In this document: in pieces, positions 43,993-54,916 of the stretch
Layout of the letters: the number at the start of each line of letters is the position of its first letter
How positions within the stretch are numbered: the first letter of the stretch is position 1
From: Tetraselmis striata
Lineage: Eukaryota > Chlorophyta > Chlorodendrophyceae > Chlorodendrales > Chlorodendraceae
Length of the DNA: 64,000 nucleotides
Direction: 5' to 3'
NCBI GenBank assembly: GCA_006384855.1
Contig: VCJN01002508.1
Coordinates: 124,001-188,000 of the forward strand
The notes under the pieces: generated by a model
Database searches by the model: none
What the model saw: the letters and a program-made list of their open reading frames with translations, nothing else
What the model was told of the DNA's origin: nothing
Program-made: the position numbers and the translations under genes

Positions 43993-44741
43993 TGGTGAGG
44001 CCCATTTTGTCCCAATGATGACAGACGGTTTTGTCCCGCTGATGACATACCGTTTTGTCCCACTAATGACAAACCGTGTCGTCCCACTGACGACATACCG
44101 TTTCGTCCCGCTGATGACAAACCGTTTCGTCCCACTAATGACAGACCGTTCCGTCCCACTGATGACAAACCGTTTCGTCCCACTGATGACAAACCGTTTC
44201 GCACCGCTGATGACATACCGTTTCGTCCCACTGATGACAAAGCATTTTGTCCCGGTCATTACAGACCGTTTTGTCCCGCTGATGACAAACCGTTTCGTCC
44301 CACTGATGACATACCGTTTTGTCCCGCTGATGACAGACCGTTTTGTCCCGCTGATGACAGACCGTTTTGTCCCGCTGATGACAAACCGTTTTGTCCCGCT
44401 TTCGCCAGAACGTTTAGTCCCACTGATGCCGGACCGATTTCGTCCCAGAACGTTGCGCACCGCTTGTGGCATACCGTTTCGTCCCACCGACCACAAAACC
44501 ATTTGTCCCACATAATTAGCCGATATCGTCCCACTGCGGAGATAACGTTTTGTCGCACTGGTGAGACGATTTTGTCCCACTACTGACATACCGTTTCGTC
44601 ACACTGACGACAGATTGTTTCGCCCTGCTGATTACATAATTATTCACCCACTATCGATATAATTATTTCGACCCACTTTAGACCGAACTTTTCTGTCTCG
44701 CATTATGAGACCGTATTTGTATACCGACCTATCATGCCCAT
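43993..44741. repeat. 24-bp minisatellite array D (about 26 units) in first intron of gene 2
   Basis: The intron opens GTGAGG and closes CTTTGTAG. Almost all of it is the 24-bp repeat, with TTTTGTCCC as well as TTTCGTCCC variants. Units degenerate progressively after about 44400. Confidence 0.85.
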
Positions 44742-46353
44742 GCCCCTTTGTAGATTTGGCTACCGAGAGCGAAGTGAAGCTCGCATCGTTCGACACTTTC
44801 CGCCGGACTTGGAAGGAAGACTTCCCGGATGTCGCCACGCTTAAGGTGAAGCGATTCAGCCACCGTCCCATATGCGCGGCGGGCAAAGCACTCAGAGGCC
44901 AAGCTCGCGAGATTTGCACAAAGGACATGACGCCAGAGGAACGTCAAATGCACCATCAACATCAGCAACTCGTGAGGCGTCAGGTCAGAGCTAAGCAGAA
45001 GGTACACCTCGAGAGAGTGCGCCAGGAACGAAGGGATCTGAACAACGCCGTCTTCCAGTCGCGCCTTGGCCATGGAAACTTCTTCTTCTTCGAAATTGAT
45101 AGCATGGACTCCGCGAAGACCATGCTGCCTCATTGGGTTCGCATCCCCAAGACTGTGAATCCCGACATGCTCCTCAAGTACCACCTCACCTGTGTGAAGT
45201 ACGACGGATACCGCCCGGACGACATCTACTACTACACCAACACCATCCCCCACGATTCGTCCACGACGTGCACTCTAATATGGATCACGATCATGAAGGT
45301 GAGCTCGTTAGCCTCCGGATAGGCTCGCCGTAATTGTCCGGTAGCCATGGACTGATGAAATCTTATCTGCGATGCAGGAAATTCAACACCGTGGTAGAAA
45401 GATTCCGTACATCAGAATCCAGATGGACAACACCGTCAGGGAGATCAAGAATAGGAACGTGGCGGCCCTCTGCAATTGGCTTGTGTCTATCGGCATCTGC
45501 GACGTCATTCATTTGGTTTTCTTGCATGTCGGGCACACTCACGAACGGGTTGACCAGATCTTCAGCCGCATCGGTCTTGCGCTATCTCGCAGCTCCACCT
45601 ACACAATCGAGGCCTTTCTTGACTTGGTGGCGAAAGCATTCTCGCCCACTCCGGAGATTGCTGGGCTCTCATTCTCCCTCGACTTCTTTGAGTGGTTAAG
45701 GCCCCATTTCCAAGACCACATTCAAGACATCGGTAAGCCGCACAAATTCGAGTTCACCCCTGACGACGCCGCCGCGTCTGGCGGCTCGTTGCGCACCGCC
45801 TTATGGTCTAACACACCGCTTTCTGAGCCCGTGCAGATCTTGAAGAGCGCGCCAACAGGGACGCCCGAGATTCGTGCGGGCCGGCCCCTTTTGTTCGCTC
45901 TCTGCGACAGAAAGAAGTCCGACGCGGTGAAGGTCCAGAGGTACTTGGATGATTTCAAGAAGGTCAGGTCGTACATCACGGACCTGGCGGTCCAGTGGCA
46001 CTTCTCCCCAGTCGAGCGCGAGAGCTGGAAGAATCTGCTGGACGACTTGGATGAGATGCAAACTGCTCCTTCGGCAGCTTTCGCCGGGTTTTGGCCGCAA
46101 CGGAAAGAGGAAGTTGACGACTTCTTGCGCGAGCACGGGCAGACCGCGCCTGCTCAGGCACGTCACACGATGGCTACCAACGCAGACCTCAACAATGCCG
46201 GAGCCGCTCGCGTTGAAGCCGAGGTTCGTGCTCAAGTGCTTCAAGATGACAGCGCCTTCCGGGGAGTTCACGCCGGCGCCAAGGAGAGGCTTCATGACAA
46301 CACATCGCCCAGCGATGCAAAGGGCTCGAACCTCGTTGTCATCGACGTCTCCG

Positions 46354-46487
46354 ATGTGAGTCCCATTGTTTGTCATTGTTGTCCTTTACGGGACAAAACA
46401 ATTTGGTTCATCTACCTTGCTTGTTATTTTGTCCCAATTGGGACAAAAATGGCGTGGCGTCTCGCTCGGGACTAACATAGCTCGCGG
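46354..46487 (+). repeat. Intron with TTTTGTCCC palindrome
   Basis: GGGACAAAA at 46390-46398 is followed by a 22-bp perfect palindrome at 46427-46448 made of TTTTGTCCC, AATT and GGGACAAAA. A looser copy lies at 47098-47119. These repeat the core of the 24-bp minisatellite near the right end of the element. Confidence 0.6.
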
Positions 46488-47316
46488 TCTTGGCCATCAT
46501 TCGGTGCATGAGGAAGACAAGTGTCCTAGAACTCTTGGTGATTGGGAGTCGAGATTTGTCATCGGGCTTGTGAAGTCGCGCGAGACTACCGAAGACACGT
46601 TGACCGTGGCCGTATACGAGCCCTTCCATGCCGATGCAAAGGGCAAACCCCTCATGCCCCTATGGTTGTACGCGCATACAAAAGGAGGGAAGAAGCCAGT
46701 TGACACAAGCTGGGAGAAGTGCCTGACGCTTCCTTGGAAGCTTGTTGAAGCCGTCCCCCTATTGTACGCGAAGGCCATCCACGACGCGTCGGGAAGTCGA
46801 GAGGTGTTCAACGAGGACGGCACCATGGTCAGAAAGAAGTGGTACGGTAGAAGCGTCCAAGTCGTGAAGACATATGCGAAAACTGGGTTGCAAATCAGCC
46901 AGCCACGAAACAACTTTGTCCACGTCATGTCAATCACCCCCGCGCAACGCAAACCCGGCGGAGTCGTCAAGTTTAACGCAGCCACGAAGAAGGACTTGCT
47001 TGAGTTGGGGATGCTCAACGAATGAACTATCAGCAACGTCTTGCGGCTAGCCAATGGATGTAATCATCATAATAAATATTGATTTCATGGCCTCATCTTG
47101 TCCCATTTTGGACAAAATGCTCCAAAACCAACATTGGATATGCGTCGCGGCTGGCCAGCACGCTGATGAATGCTGCACTGCACCCAAGGTCTACAAACCC
47201 AAGCTACATCACCAGTGAGTCTTAAGTACTGATAGTAGACCCGGGAACTAGGGTATAAACAAACCCTACGGTGCAAAATGAATTCCACGGTGCAAAATAG
47301 GTTAAATTACGGTTGT

Positions 47317-47470
47317 TGTAAGCTAATTGCCTTGATCGACTCCAGATTGCCCAGCCAGGTGATGTACCGGGCCATGACACCGGGGTCAGCGGCCGGCGCG
47401 GGTCGTTGTTCCTCCTCGCAGAAGCGAAAGTAATGCTTAATACAGCTAGCGTATGGCGCGGCAATGGTGG
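47317..47470 (-). pseudogene. DIRS-B tyrosine recombinase, N-terminal part
   Basis: The minus strand reads CIKHYFRFCEEEQRPAPAAD, PGVMARYITWLGNLESI and KAISLQQP, the SAM-like N-terminal domain of a tyrosine recombinase. It breaks off exactly at the end of the large element, and the same gene resumes at 27623 with VQPYFSAVHAFF. Confidence 0.6.
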
Positions 47471-49650
47471 GTGCCCACGGTGCTTACAACAGTTCCAAGG
47501 TTTGCGCGCCCTGTGTGTCCGAACCTAGCACGCGGGTCATGTAGCAAGGTCGCATAGAATCGCCCCACGGTGTCGTACACCCCACGACCTCAATCCGGTA
47601 CTTTATGGCGGTGGCGCGATCCGGCGCCGCTTGTACCACACACTAGGCGCGCGACCCGGAAAAAATGGACAGCGTGGCATTCAGTGCACCGCGGTGCGGG
47701 TACATCTAGCTCGGAAGGACACACGGAATAAGGTCACGGGCCAATGAGGCATATCGAGCATACCTCGCCCCGCTCGCCGCCATGGACGGAGCATGCGGGC
47801 GCGCAGCTCCGACGTGAGCTCTTCCACCGCCATCTCGGTGAGCGCTTGGTGCCATGCCTTGCACTCCCACCGCGGGGAGATTAGGGTAGCCGCCGCTACG
47901 CTCTGTTGCAACTTGAGCACGAGGTTGGATAGCAGGGGCCATGGGCTGCGTTGTAGCGCGGCAGCAATGCGTACATGGCCGACGCGAACCGAGCAATAAA
48001 GTGATGGCCGAAGCAATTGTCCAACTCCACGAAGAGTACATGCATGGTCGAGCTGCCAGTCGTCGCTGTCGAGCTGACTGCCGAATCGATCCGCCGCTCA
48101 CACGATGGCCGCCGGCCAGATGTAGCACACGCGCATGTGGGTGTTGTGCGTGTGTAGCGAGTACAACAACCGCCGTTGCTCGGCCATCATATCTCTGGCG
48201 AGCACGAGGTGAAGCCCGCAAGCACGTGACAGCCTCTATGGTTGTCCTCGTGCAAAAAGGACGTGCGCCCGGCCAGGTGCGATAGAAAGCTCTCAACGGA
48301 GAGGCGGACGGCCTTGAGCTCCTTCTTTGTGATGTGCCGGCGCTTGTCGTCCGAGCTCCCGAACCCCCTCGCCTCTAGCATGCCATTGAGCCCCTCCCCC
48401 CCCCCCCCCCCCCCCCCCCCGGTAGCCGGAGTTGTCTGTGTGAAGGTAGGCCGTCTCCACCGGCCGGTGGATCGGCTTGCCGTTGGACTGAGAAGGTACC
48501 GTTGTCCACCAATGCATGTCTCGGCGGAGATGCGGGGTAATCTGAACCCGGCCGCGACACATGTCGCCCACCATTGCGTGGAGCTCGCAGAGGAAGATCC
48601 GGGCGGAGGGGATAGCCATGTAAATATATTGTGCATGCTCCGCCAGTGAGTGCATGTCGCGCAAGGGAAGCCACCGCGCATTGCGAGTGGCCCGGCCGAT
48701 GAGTTGCGTGCATTTGACCTGCCGCGCCAAGCGCCAAAGCTTGTTGGCCGGCGCTTAGGAGTAACCTGTCGTTGTGTCACATAGATGTCCACCCCCATGT
48801 GCCTGCCGAACTGGTAGAGCCCCGAAAACCCCTTCGTTGGGCTCCGCTGCACCCCAGGACGAAGTCGAGGAGGCTGGAGAACTGCTGCCCATGCGCCCAC
48901 GCGGAGCACCTCCTCCCAAGAAGCGAACAAGAGGAAGTCGTCTACATAAGGTAAGATGCGCGGTTCTCGCCACAAGGTGCGCCAGAGGTAGCGCTTGCTC
49001 CTTGTGGGCTGCGTAGACGGTGAGGGGGGCTCCGGCTCGGACTTGCGGAGGTAGGTGACCAAAGTCTCGGTGAACTTGATCAAGTAGAAGGGGGAGAGGG
49101 ACCAACCCATCGGTAGACCGGCGAAGCGGTAGAGTTGTCCGTGCGTGTCCACGGTGAAGTATCGGTCTTGCTTCGCGATGCCTAGGGCGTAGAAGGGTAG
49201 AAGGAGAACCGTGTAGTCTCCCTTCTTGGTGAGGTGCCGTACTCGTAGAAGGGTCTTCATTTTGATGCGCTTGCGCACACAGTAGGAGATTAGCACCCGT
49301 AGGTCGATGATGCAGCGCCATTGGTCGACGCCGGGCTTGGGGACCAAGATGAGTCTTCATACTCACTTGCTGCAGGTGCCGTTTTCCCACGCACCGGCCG
49401 CCACGAAGCGGGCGAGCTCGCCCTCGAGGGAGGTAAACTGCGCCGGGGTAGTGTCTTGTAGGGAAGTACCGTTGCGGAAGCGAGGTGGGGGGCGGTTGTG
49501 CTTGAAGGAGATATGGACGCCCTACCGGATCCACCGTAGTACTTACTCGCTCGCGCCCGCGTCTTGCAAGCTCCACCGCACGCGATGTCGCATGTACTGT
49601 AGTCGGAGTCATGGGTGCAAGAGTTTGCGCGGCGGGGCACATCATTTTTC
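47471..49650 (-). pseudogene. DIRS-B reverse transcriptase, RNase H and methyltransferase-like relic
   Basis: The minus strand starts with DTTPAQFTSLEGELARFVAA near 49460. In-frame stops replace the residues found as AKWAS in DIRS-A (about 49365). The RT core includes LVPKPGVDQWRCIIDLR, RFAGLPMGWSLSPFYLIKF and LPYVDDFLLFA (YVDD at 48948-48937). Frame changes follow, then the RNase H part (HTDNSGYRG, a poly-G run at about 48398-48420, MLEARGF, KKELKAVRLSVESFL, LHEDN). A faint methyltransferase-like region lies at about 47990-47800. It differs much from DIRS-A, so it is an older or separate family. It is the element into which the large element inserted. Confidence 0.8.
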
Positions 49651-51150
49651 TTGCTCCGCCATGGGGATAGAAAGCCAGAACTCGACATCATCATCATGTA
49701 CCTATCATCATCATGTATAGACTCCGTGTACACGCGTCACAGCAACATCAACGGCACCCACAGACGGGAGGCGAAGTGCATGGCGAAGCTAAACTACCCG
49801 GAAACCTACGATAACAACAAAGGCACCCTCTTTACGTCCGACAAGATGTACAACGGCCGCTCACCGGAAGTCTGCCGCTACATGTCGATGAAACTCAACG
49901 AGGCGGGTCACACCATCGTCGGGGAGGGGCTTTCGGTGTCGTCTAATGGTGGCATGCTGGCAGCAAGCATGGCAGCGCATGAGATGAATACCGAACTTCA
50001 CGTGGGCGTTGTCATAACCAAGACGTTCGGGAAGCGGGGGAGCTTGCTCGGCAAGGTAGTCTCCTCCCTTCCGTTCCCCTCCCTGACATCCCGTTACACA
50101 TGCCACAGGCCCACCGCCACCCGGTGATAGCCACCCGTGTGTATCATCAAGCATCCAGATCATCAGTTGGAGATGGGATAACGAGGACGCAGACCAGGCG
50201 GATAGGGAGCCGGTGATGAAGCTTATTTACGACGACGGCGACCCGGGAGAGCTAGCCAAGTTGGGAACACAATTAACCGGTATACATTATGACGACAGAC
50301 GAGCTGAGCGGTTACACTCGCAGATTGCCTCTAGGCGCCATTGACGACCTACCGGCGGTGCGCCCCTTGCGCACCCACCGCCAGTGCTTTCGCGGGGTGC
50401 TTGCCCGAGTTGTTGCCCAATGTATTTTCGATGTTGGTAAGAATATCGCACTGGCAAGGTGCAGACGATAATGATTTGTTGAAGATGACTGGATACACGC
50501 GCGTTCGTTTAGATGCTTGCGCGCATGTGCACCTGACAGGAGCTAGTACGCGAACTTCTCGACGCCGACATTGACGCCGAAGGCATTGTCGCGGCGGTTG
50601 TGGAAGGTAATCCCTCTGACGACAACCGCACCGACAGCGACGGCGAAGGAGACGTTGGGCGAGGTTTGACTTCAGTACCGGGACCAGCATCGCTCGAGGG
50701 AAGTACGACGACGGGAAGAGGTGATCATGAATCGTGTCGACTCCCGCTTCCCCCTGTGTGGCACCTACTAGTCCGTTGCTAACACTTGTTCCTCGGCCCT
50801 CTTCGCAACATACGCCGTCTGTTGTACACCGGTGCCGACACCACCATGATGGAGGGCGCGCTCAATCTCTGCGAGCGGAAGCTGAAGCACAATAACATCA
50901 AGACGGCAGCGTTTGAGAGGCTGCCGAAGGTGCTGAAGAAACACATGCTACCGAAGGACGGGTTAGAGCTTAGTACCGAGACGTGGTACCATGTGGAGCA
51001 GTGCCTGAACGTCCCGGTCATCAAGAAGACAGTCTTATACCGTTCACAGTGGCTGCTGCCCGCGTGCAACGACCATCGGCACGGCGACTCCCTGGATTGT
51101 GACAGGAACTACGACGACCGCCGCCGTCGCTGCAATCTGACACGCTAGAC
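49651..51150 (+). other. Unassigned coding-like fragments
   Basis: Two stretches have protein-like composition without a recognised domain: 49740-50055 (KCMAKLNYPETYDNNKGTLF, then LGK before a GT) and 50786-51148 (ALNLCERKLKHNNIKTAAFE, RLPKVLKKHMLPKDGLELST). They could be exons of an unknown gene or remains of a mobile element. No join between them can be shown. Confidence 0.3.
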
Positions 51151-51689
51151 ACCCGAGTCACTTCGCCATCCGCGCCCCGCCACGCCTCAACCGTGCAAGT
51201 TTTTTCTACGGCTACTTCAACGTCTGTGATTGATGCGCCCCCCTTCCGTTTGCCCCCACTCGACAGCATTGTCAGCGCATAGCGTAATTGAGTTATTGGT
51301 GTTGTTGCACGAAACACGTTGCAAGTAGTGAAGCAATTCTTTTGGGATGAGGAATGGGCTCTGCGCCGAGACACATGCAGAGACCAATGTATCAAGGGGT
51401 TTGGAACTCTGAAGCTTGCAAGGCCACATCAGATGCTTTCACCAACGGGCAGTTTTCTCACAAAGACAGCGGGGTGTATGATTTTATGTGAGATGGGGTG
51501 GAGCTGCACTACAACAAAGCATATTCTTGCTGGATACATGACATTATGTTCGTACCCCCATTGTTGTTTTATTATCCGGCGAGATATATGAGTACAATTA
51601 TAGTTGGGTGGTTTTGACCTGTTGTAGTGCGGTGTGGCCTATTAGTGCAAGTGTCAAGACATGCCGTCATCAAATAGGGGGGAGAAGCG

Positions 51690-54600
51690 CAATTGAAGGT
51701 GTTGGTCATCGTCATGATAGGGATCTTTGCACCAAAGTACATTGGCATATATGTGGAGGAGACACTCAAGGCAATCGCCAAAACGCAGAGCGCGGAGGGC
51801 GCACTGACTGTTCAAGATGTGCATGAGGTGACTCACGGCGATGGCAAAAATTCCAGAGCGCGCCGTGACTTGCGGCATCAGGTGTGCACCCATTGTCAAC
51901 CTGAAGTGGGCATGCTGGCATGCGATTGGTTGCTGCTGGCATATAACATTGACATGCACAATGTGGGATGATGGACTGCGGATATACATTGGCGCCTTCT
52001 TTGCCGACATACCCGAATGCTTTAAGACTATGAAGCAGGGTGGAGTTACATCGTGGCACGGCTGCTCCTTTTGTTTGCTACGGAGTACATAGGGCAGGGA
52101 CAAGAAAAAATGTATGACTGTGAATGAGTTATGTGTCTGCATGCAGATAGCGTATTAGTACTCTAGATCATGCTGATCATACATGGGCGGCTTCGGGTGC
52201 ATGCAAGTACTATTTTGGAGTATGCCGTCCAGACGCCCCTTACACTGCGACGGCTAACCAGACAGCGTGCACATGGTGGTGATGAGCGCAACGCATGGAA
52301 AAACGGCTGTCGACAATGACTATGAACCCATCATTGCTTACTGCGGGGATGCCCACTTGCAGTTGTCCAACGCATATATGCGGTTCTTGGCAGTGCAGGC
52401 CGGCGCAGGGCGCATCGCTCGTGCAGACGATAGACGGCACTCCATGCATGTCTCCATTTGTGCGTTGGCTGCCGTATATAAGCTATGTTGACTTGTGGCC
52501 GCAGCCGAAAGCAGCTGCACTACTGCTAGTGGTAGTCAAGGACTTTTGGGAGTATGTCGGCACTCCATATAAAAGGTTAGTGATCTTTTACATCGATGCA
52601 GCTGCCTGCCCGCGGTTCCCGCTACAAGGGGCGTTGCTGATATGTGTGGGCCCTCACGGGATATGCGGCCCAGCATGAAGAAGATGGACATGCGGATGGC
52701 GCCGGTCGCCCGGATCAGTCACTTTGGCAGGCCAATCCGACCGATGCTGCCGTCGACCGGCACTAGCGGTGTGGTGTGTGCCAACTGGACAAGCGAGGAC
52801 TTCCGGCACCTGCTCGCGGAGACTGTGGCAGTGCTGGTCGTTGGGTGAGGGCCCCTCGCTGCTATTGTTAGGAGGAACACAACCCAGCTCCGCTGTAGAT
52901 GTGTGCTGTCTACAAAGCAGTGCGTGGCATGCGTGGCAAATCCTGCATGAATATATGTTTGGCAGCGCATAGCATCAACAGTTGGCAGTCATGTAGCATA
53001 TGTTGCAAGGAGAGGTCATTCACTATACCTGAGGGACTGCGAAGAGTGTGACGCTCATGCTACCAGTGAGTGCAAGCGTGTTAACGAGTACATAAAAAAA
53101 CAGCACATGAGGGCTTCAACTGCTTGCTGACCTATGCGTAGATGTGCAGCATGCATTGCGTGATGAGATGATGAAAGTGAAACTGCGCAATCTTGTCTGC
53201 CGAGTCAGAGCCCATGAGGCGGCCAAGGGCAGCACTGCCCGCGACTCAGAGCTCTAAATGGAGCGTACAATGCGCCCCCCCCCCTTGTCCTCATACGCAT
53301 TGTGTCTATATGATGCTGTCATGTGAATATATGCCCTATGTCAAATTGAAATTGATTTACAACATGCTGCCTTGCTGCTCTCCACCGCTCAAGCCGAGTT
53401 ACTTTAGGACTTGCTTTATCCAACCGCTGCTGGGCAACCCTAGGGATCTCGGATGTAGCTTCCATCCTTCCTTCTTTTCGCCTGCGCCTCTCCTCCTTCC
53501 ATGCTCCCTATGTCATATGCATATGCGGGACGTGAAGTGCCTGGCCAGAGGCAGTGGCACCACGGCACGGAGCGGGCATACGGGCGGCAGTTCTTACTAG
53601 AGGCGCGCATCAAGTTCATGCGTGCATGCCTAGATCCAAACTTCCCTAGCCTACCTCTGTGGCGGCCATGCTTTGTGGGAGGCCGCTGGCGCAGACGATG
53701 CGGTGAATATGTTTGAGGGCACGGGACCGCGCGTTGCAATGGCGTCGCCGTGCAGCCAGACACCTCAGCCGCCCCCGCCAACTTGGCGGCATGCGCAGAG
53801 GCGCTGGATAACAAATGTCAAGGAACTGGCACACTGGAGCCTGAGCCGGCCATGGAAGCACGCAAATGAACTGGGGCTCGACCCCCATGACATCAAGTGA
53901 ACCCCCCCCCCCCCCGGCCCCAGGCCCCGGCCGCCGCCCCTCTACCGCCCCCTAATTTGTCGAAATCGTAGCGCAAGTCATAGGTCAGAATCTTAACGCA
54001 GTATGTTCCGGGTATATAAGCAACTTCCGCCTACTACCATGTGAACCGCCTATTGCGTGCCCTGCTGCGCGTTGGCGCCCCGCTGCCCCGGCCGCGCTAG
54101 CGAAGGAAATGCGGTTTGTAAAATCGACGGACATGAGTAGATTCAACTCTTATCTGCGGTCGAAATGATTTGTTATGAATGTTGATTTTGATTAATGAGG
54201 TTGTTGCACCCCCCCCTCCCGGAGGTACAACATGTATCACCAACGCAAGGTAGGGGATGTGACATCTTTCTTAGCTACCTCTGTATCGGTACACCAGGAC
54301 ACAAGGACGGAAGCTCAACTTCTGGATAAAGCGCCCCCCCCTCCCCCTTCCCCCGACCCCAAACTGCCTACATAGTTTTGCCCATAGTGTTGCCATGGGG
54401 CTACACATGCAGGTTGTGCATGAGAAACCCGAGATACGGAGGCTTGTGGTGTTCAAGCACAACACATGGTGGGACGAGCAGTGGGTGCCACTGATGAGTA
54501 CGGCAAGCATGCCATACTGTGAGACATGCGTGCCGAGCTGGAGCAGCATGACAACCACGCGTATGTTGGGGAAGTGCAATACTTTTTGGAGGTGACCCAC

Positions 54601-54916
54601 ACCAGCCCTTCGGTGTCGGATCTCATCACCCGCGCTGTGTGCCGAATGCACGCAGCTGGGCGCATGGTGATAGCCTACCCCCCCCCCCCCCCCTCGGCAC
54701 TGGTGTGTGGTAGAGCAAAGCGCCCCTTTGGCCAAACATTCGCAAGGGCATGACGCCTTCCCTGTCGCGCTGAAGCACATCGAGGAGAAACGGTGCTGCT
54801 TGTATGCTGATCCGGACGTAGTGACAGACCAACACTTATCCCGGTTTGGCATGTCCTCACACGATGTGGGGCAGTATGTGTGGTGCACATATAACACAAT
54901 GACCCTGAACAACTAG
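51690..54916 (+). pseudogene. Possible decayed Tnp2-type transposase
   Basis: The clearest patch is at 51975-52080: IGAFFADIPECFKTMKQGGV then TSWHGCSFCL, which resembles the D-P-A, G-F-x-S-H and C-x-x-C segment of Tnp2-type (CACTA/Plavaka) transposases. Other protein-like patches on the same strand are RQFLLEARIKFMRACLDPNF (about 53590) and HAYVGEVQYFLEVTHTSPSV (about 54555), and a final segment ends at 54916. Frames change between patches, so any gene is broken. The assignment rests on weak similarity by eye. Confidence 0.3.

Larger units (their letters stand above)
43031..47025 (+). pseudogene. Large-element gene 2: DUF7869-type transposase-like protein
   Basis: Exons: about 43169-43992 (or from 43031), 44742-45297, 45378-46352, about 46488-47025 (TGA). 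The first exon has the Cys pairs CSCRSGYSSDC and a KCVHKLY segment that open this family. The core follows: EIDSMDSAKTMLP (45092-45130), IPHDSSTTCTL, IRIQMDNTVREIKNRN (QMDN at 45420-45431) and VGHTHERVDQIFSRIG (45528-45575). This D, D, H-x-H-E pattern is that of DUF7869 proteins, which are multicopy in many eukaryotes and probably have an RNase H-like transposase fold (inference). The last exon has VIGLVKSRETTEDTLTVAVY, a small beta-barrel-like region. An in-frame TAG at 43547-43549 interrupts the first exon while coding continues in the same frame, so the gene is probably inactivated. Confidence 0.7.
27624..47310. mobile_element. Large two-gene inverted-repeat element (LTE), interrupted by CACTA-2
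   Basis: AACCTATTTTGCACCG (27635-27650) is inverted at 47288-47303, and GTAAT extends the match outward at both ends. GGTTG lies at 27619-27623 and 47311-47315 and may be a 5-bp target-site duplication. The flanking host DNA is one DIRS recombinase gene cut in two, which fixes the ends independently. Inside, a methyltransferase-like gene reads leftward and a DUF7869-type gene rightward from a shared region near 42640-43030. 24-bp minisatellites fill introns of both. Without CACTA-2 the element is about 11.8 kb. I cannot assign it to a named transposon superfamily. Confidence 0.75.

Noticed and set aside
30774-44589. Proteins of repeated MTDRFVPL or SVISGTKR type
   Set aside because: They are translations of the 24-bp minisatellite, mostly inside introns.
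30783-44640. CRISPR-like arrays made of the 24-bp units
   Set aside because: Units are directly adjacent with no unique spacers, the genome is eukaryotic and no cas genes are present. They are minisatellites.
27624-47310. Reassigned stop codons in the large element
   Set aside because: Only one in-frame TAG and one TAA are seen, next to a frameshift. The genes still end at standard stops and host genes use all three stops. Decay is simpler.
49615-50127. A complete 170-codon gene on the plus strand
   Set aside because: Its first part overlaps the DIRS-B relic on the other strand. Only the later part has protein-like composition, so a full gene cannot be supported.
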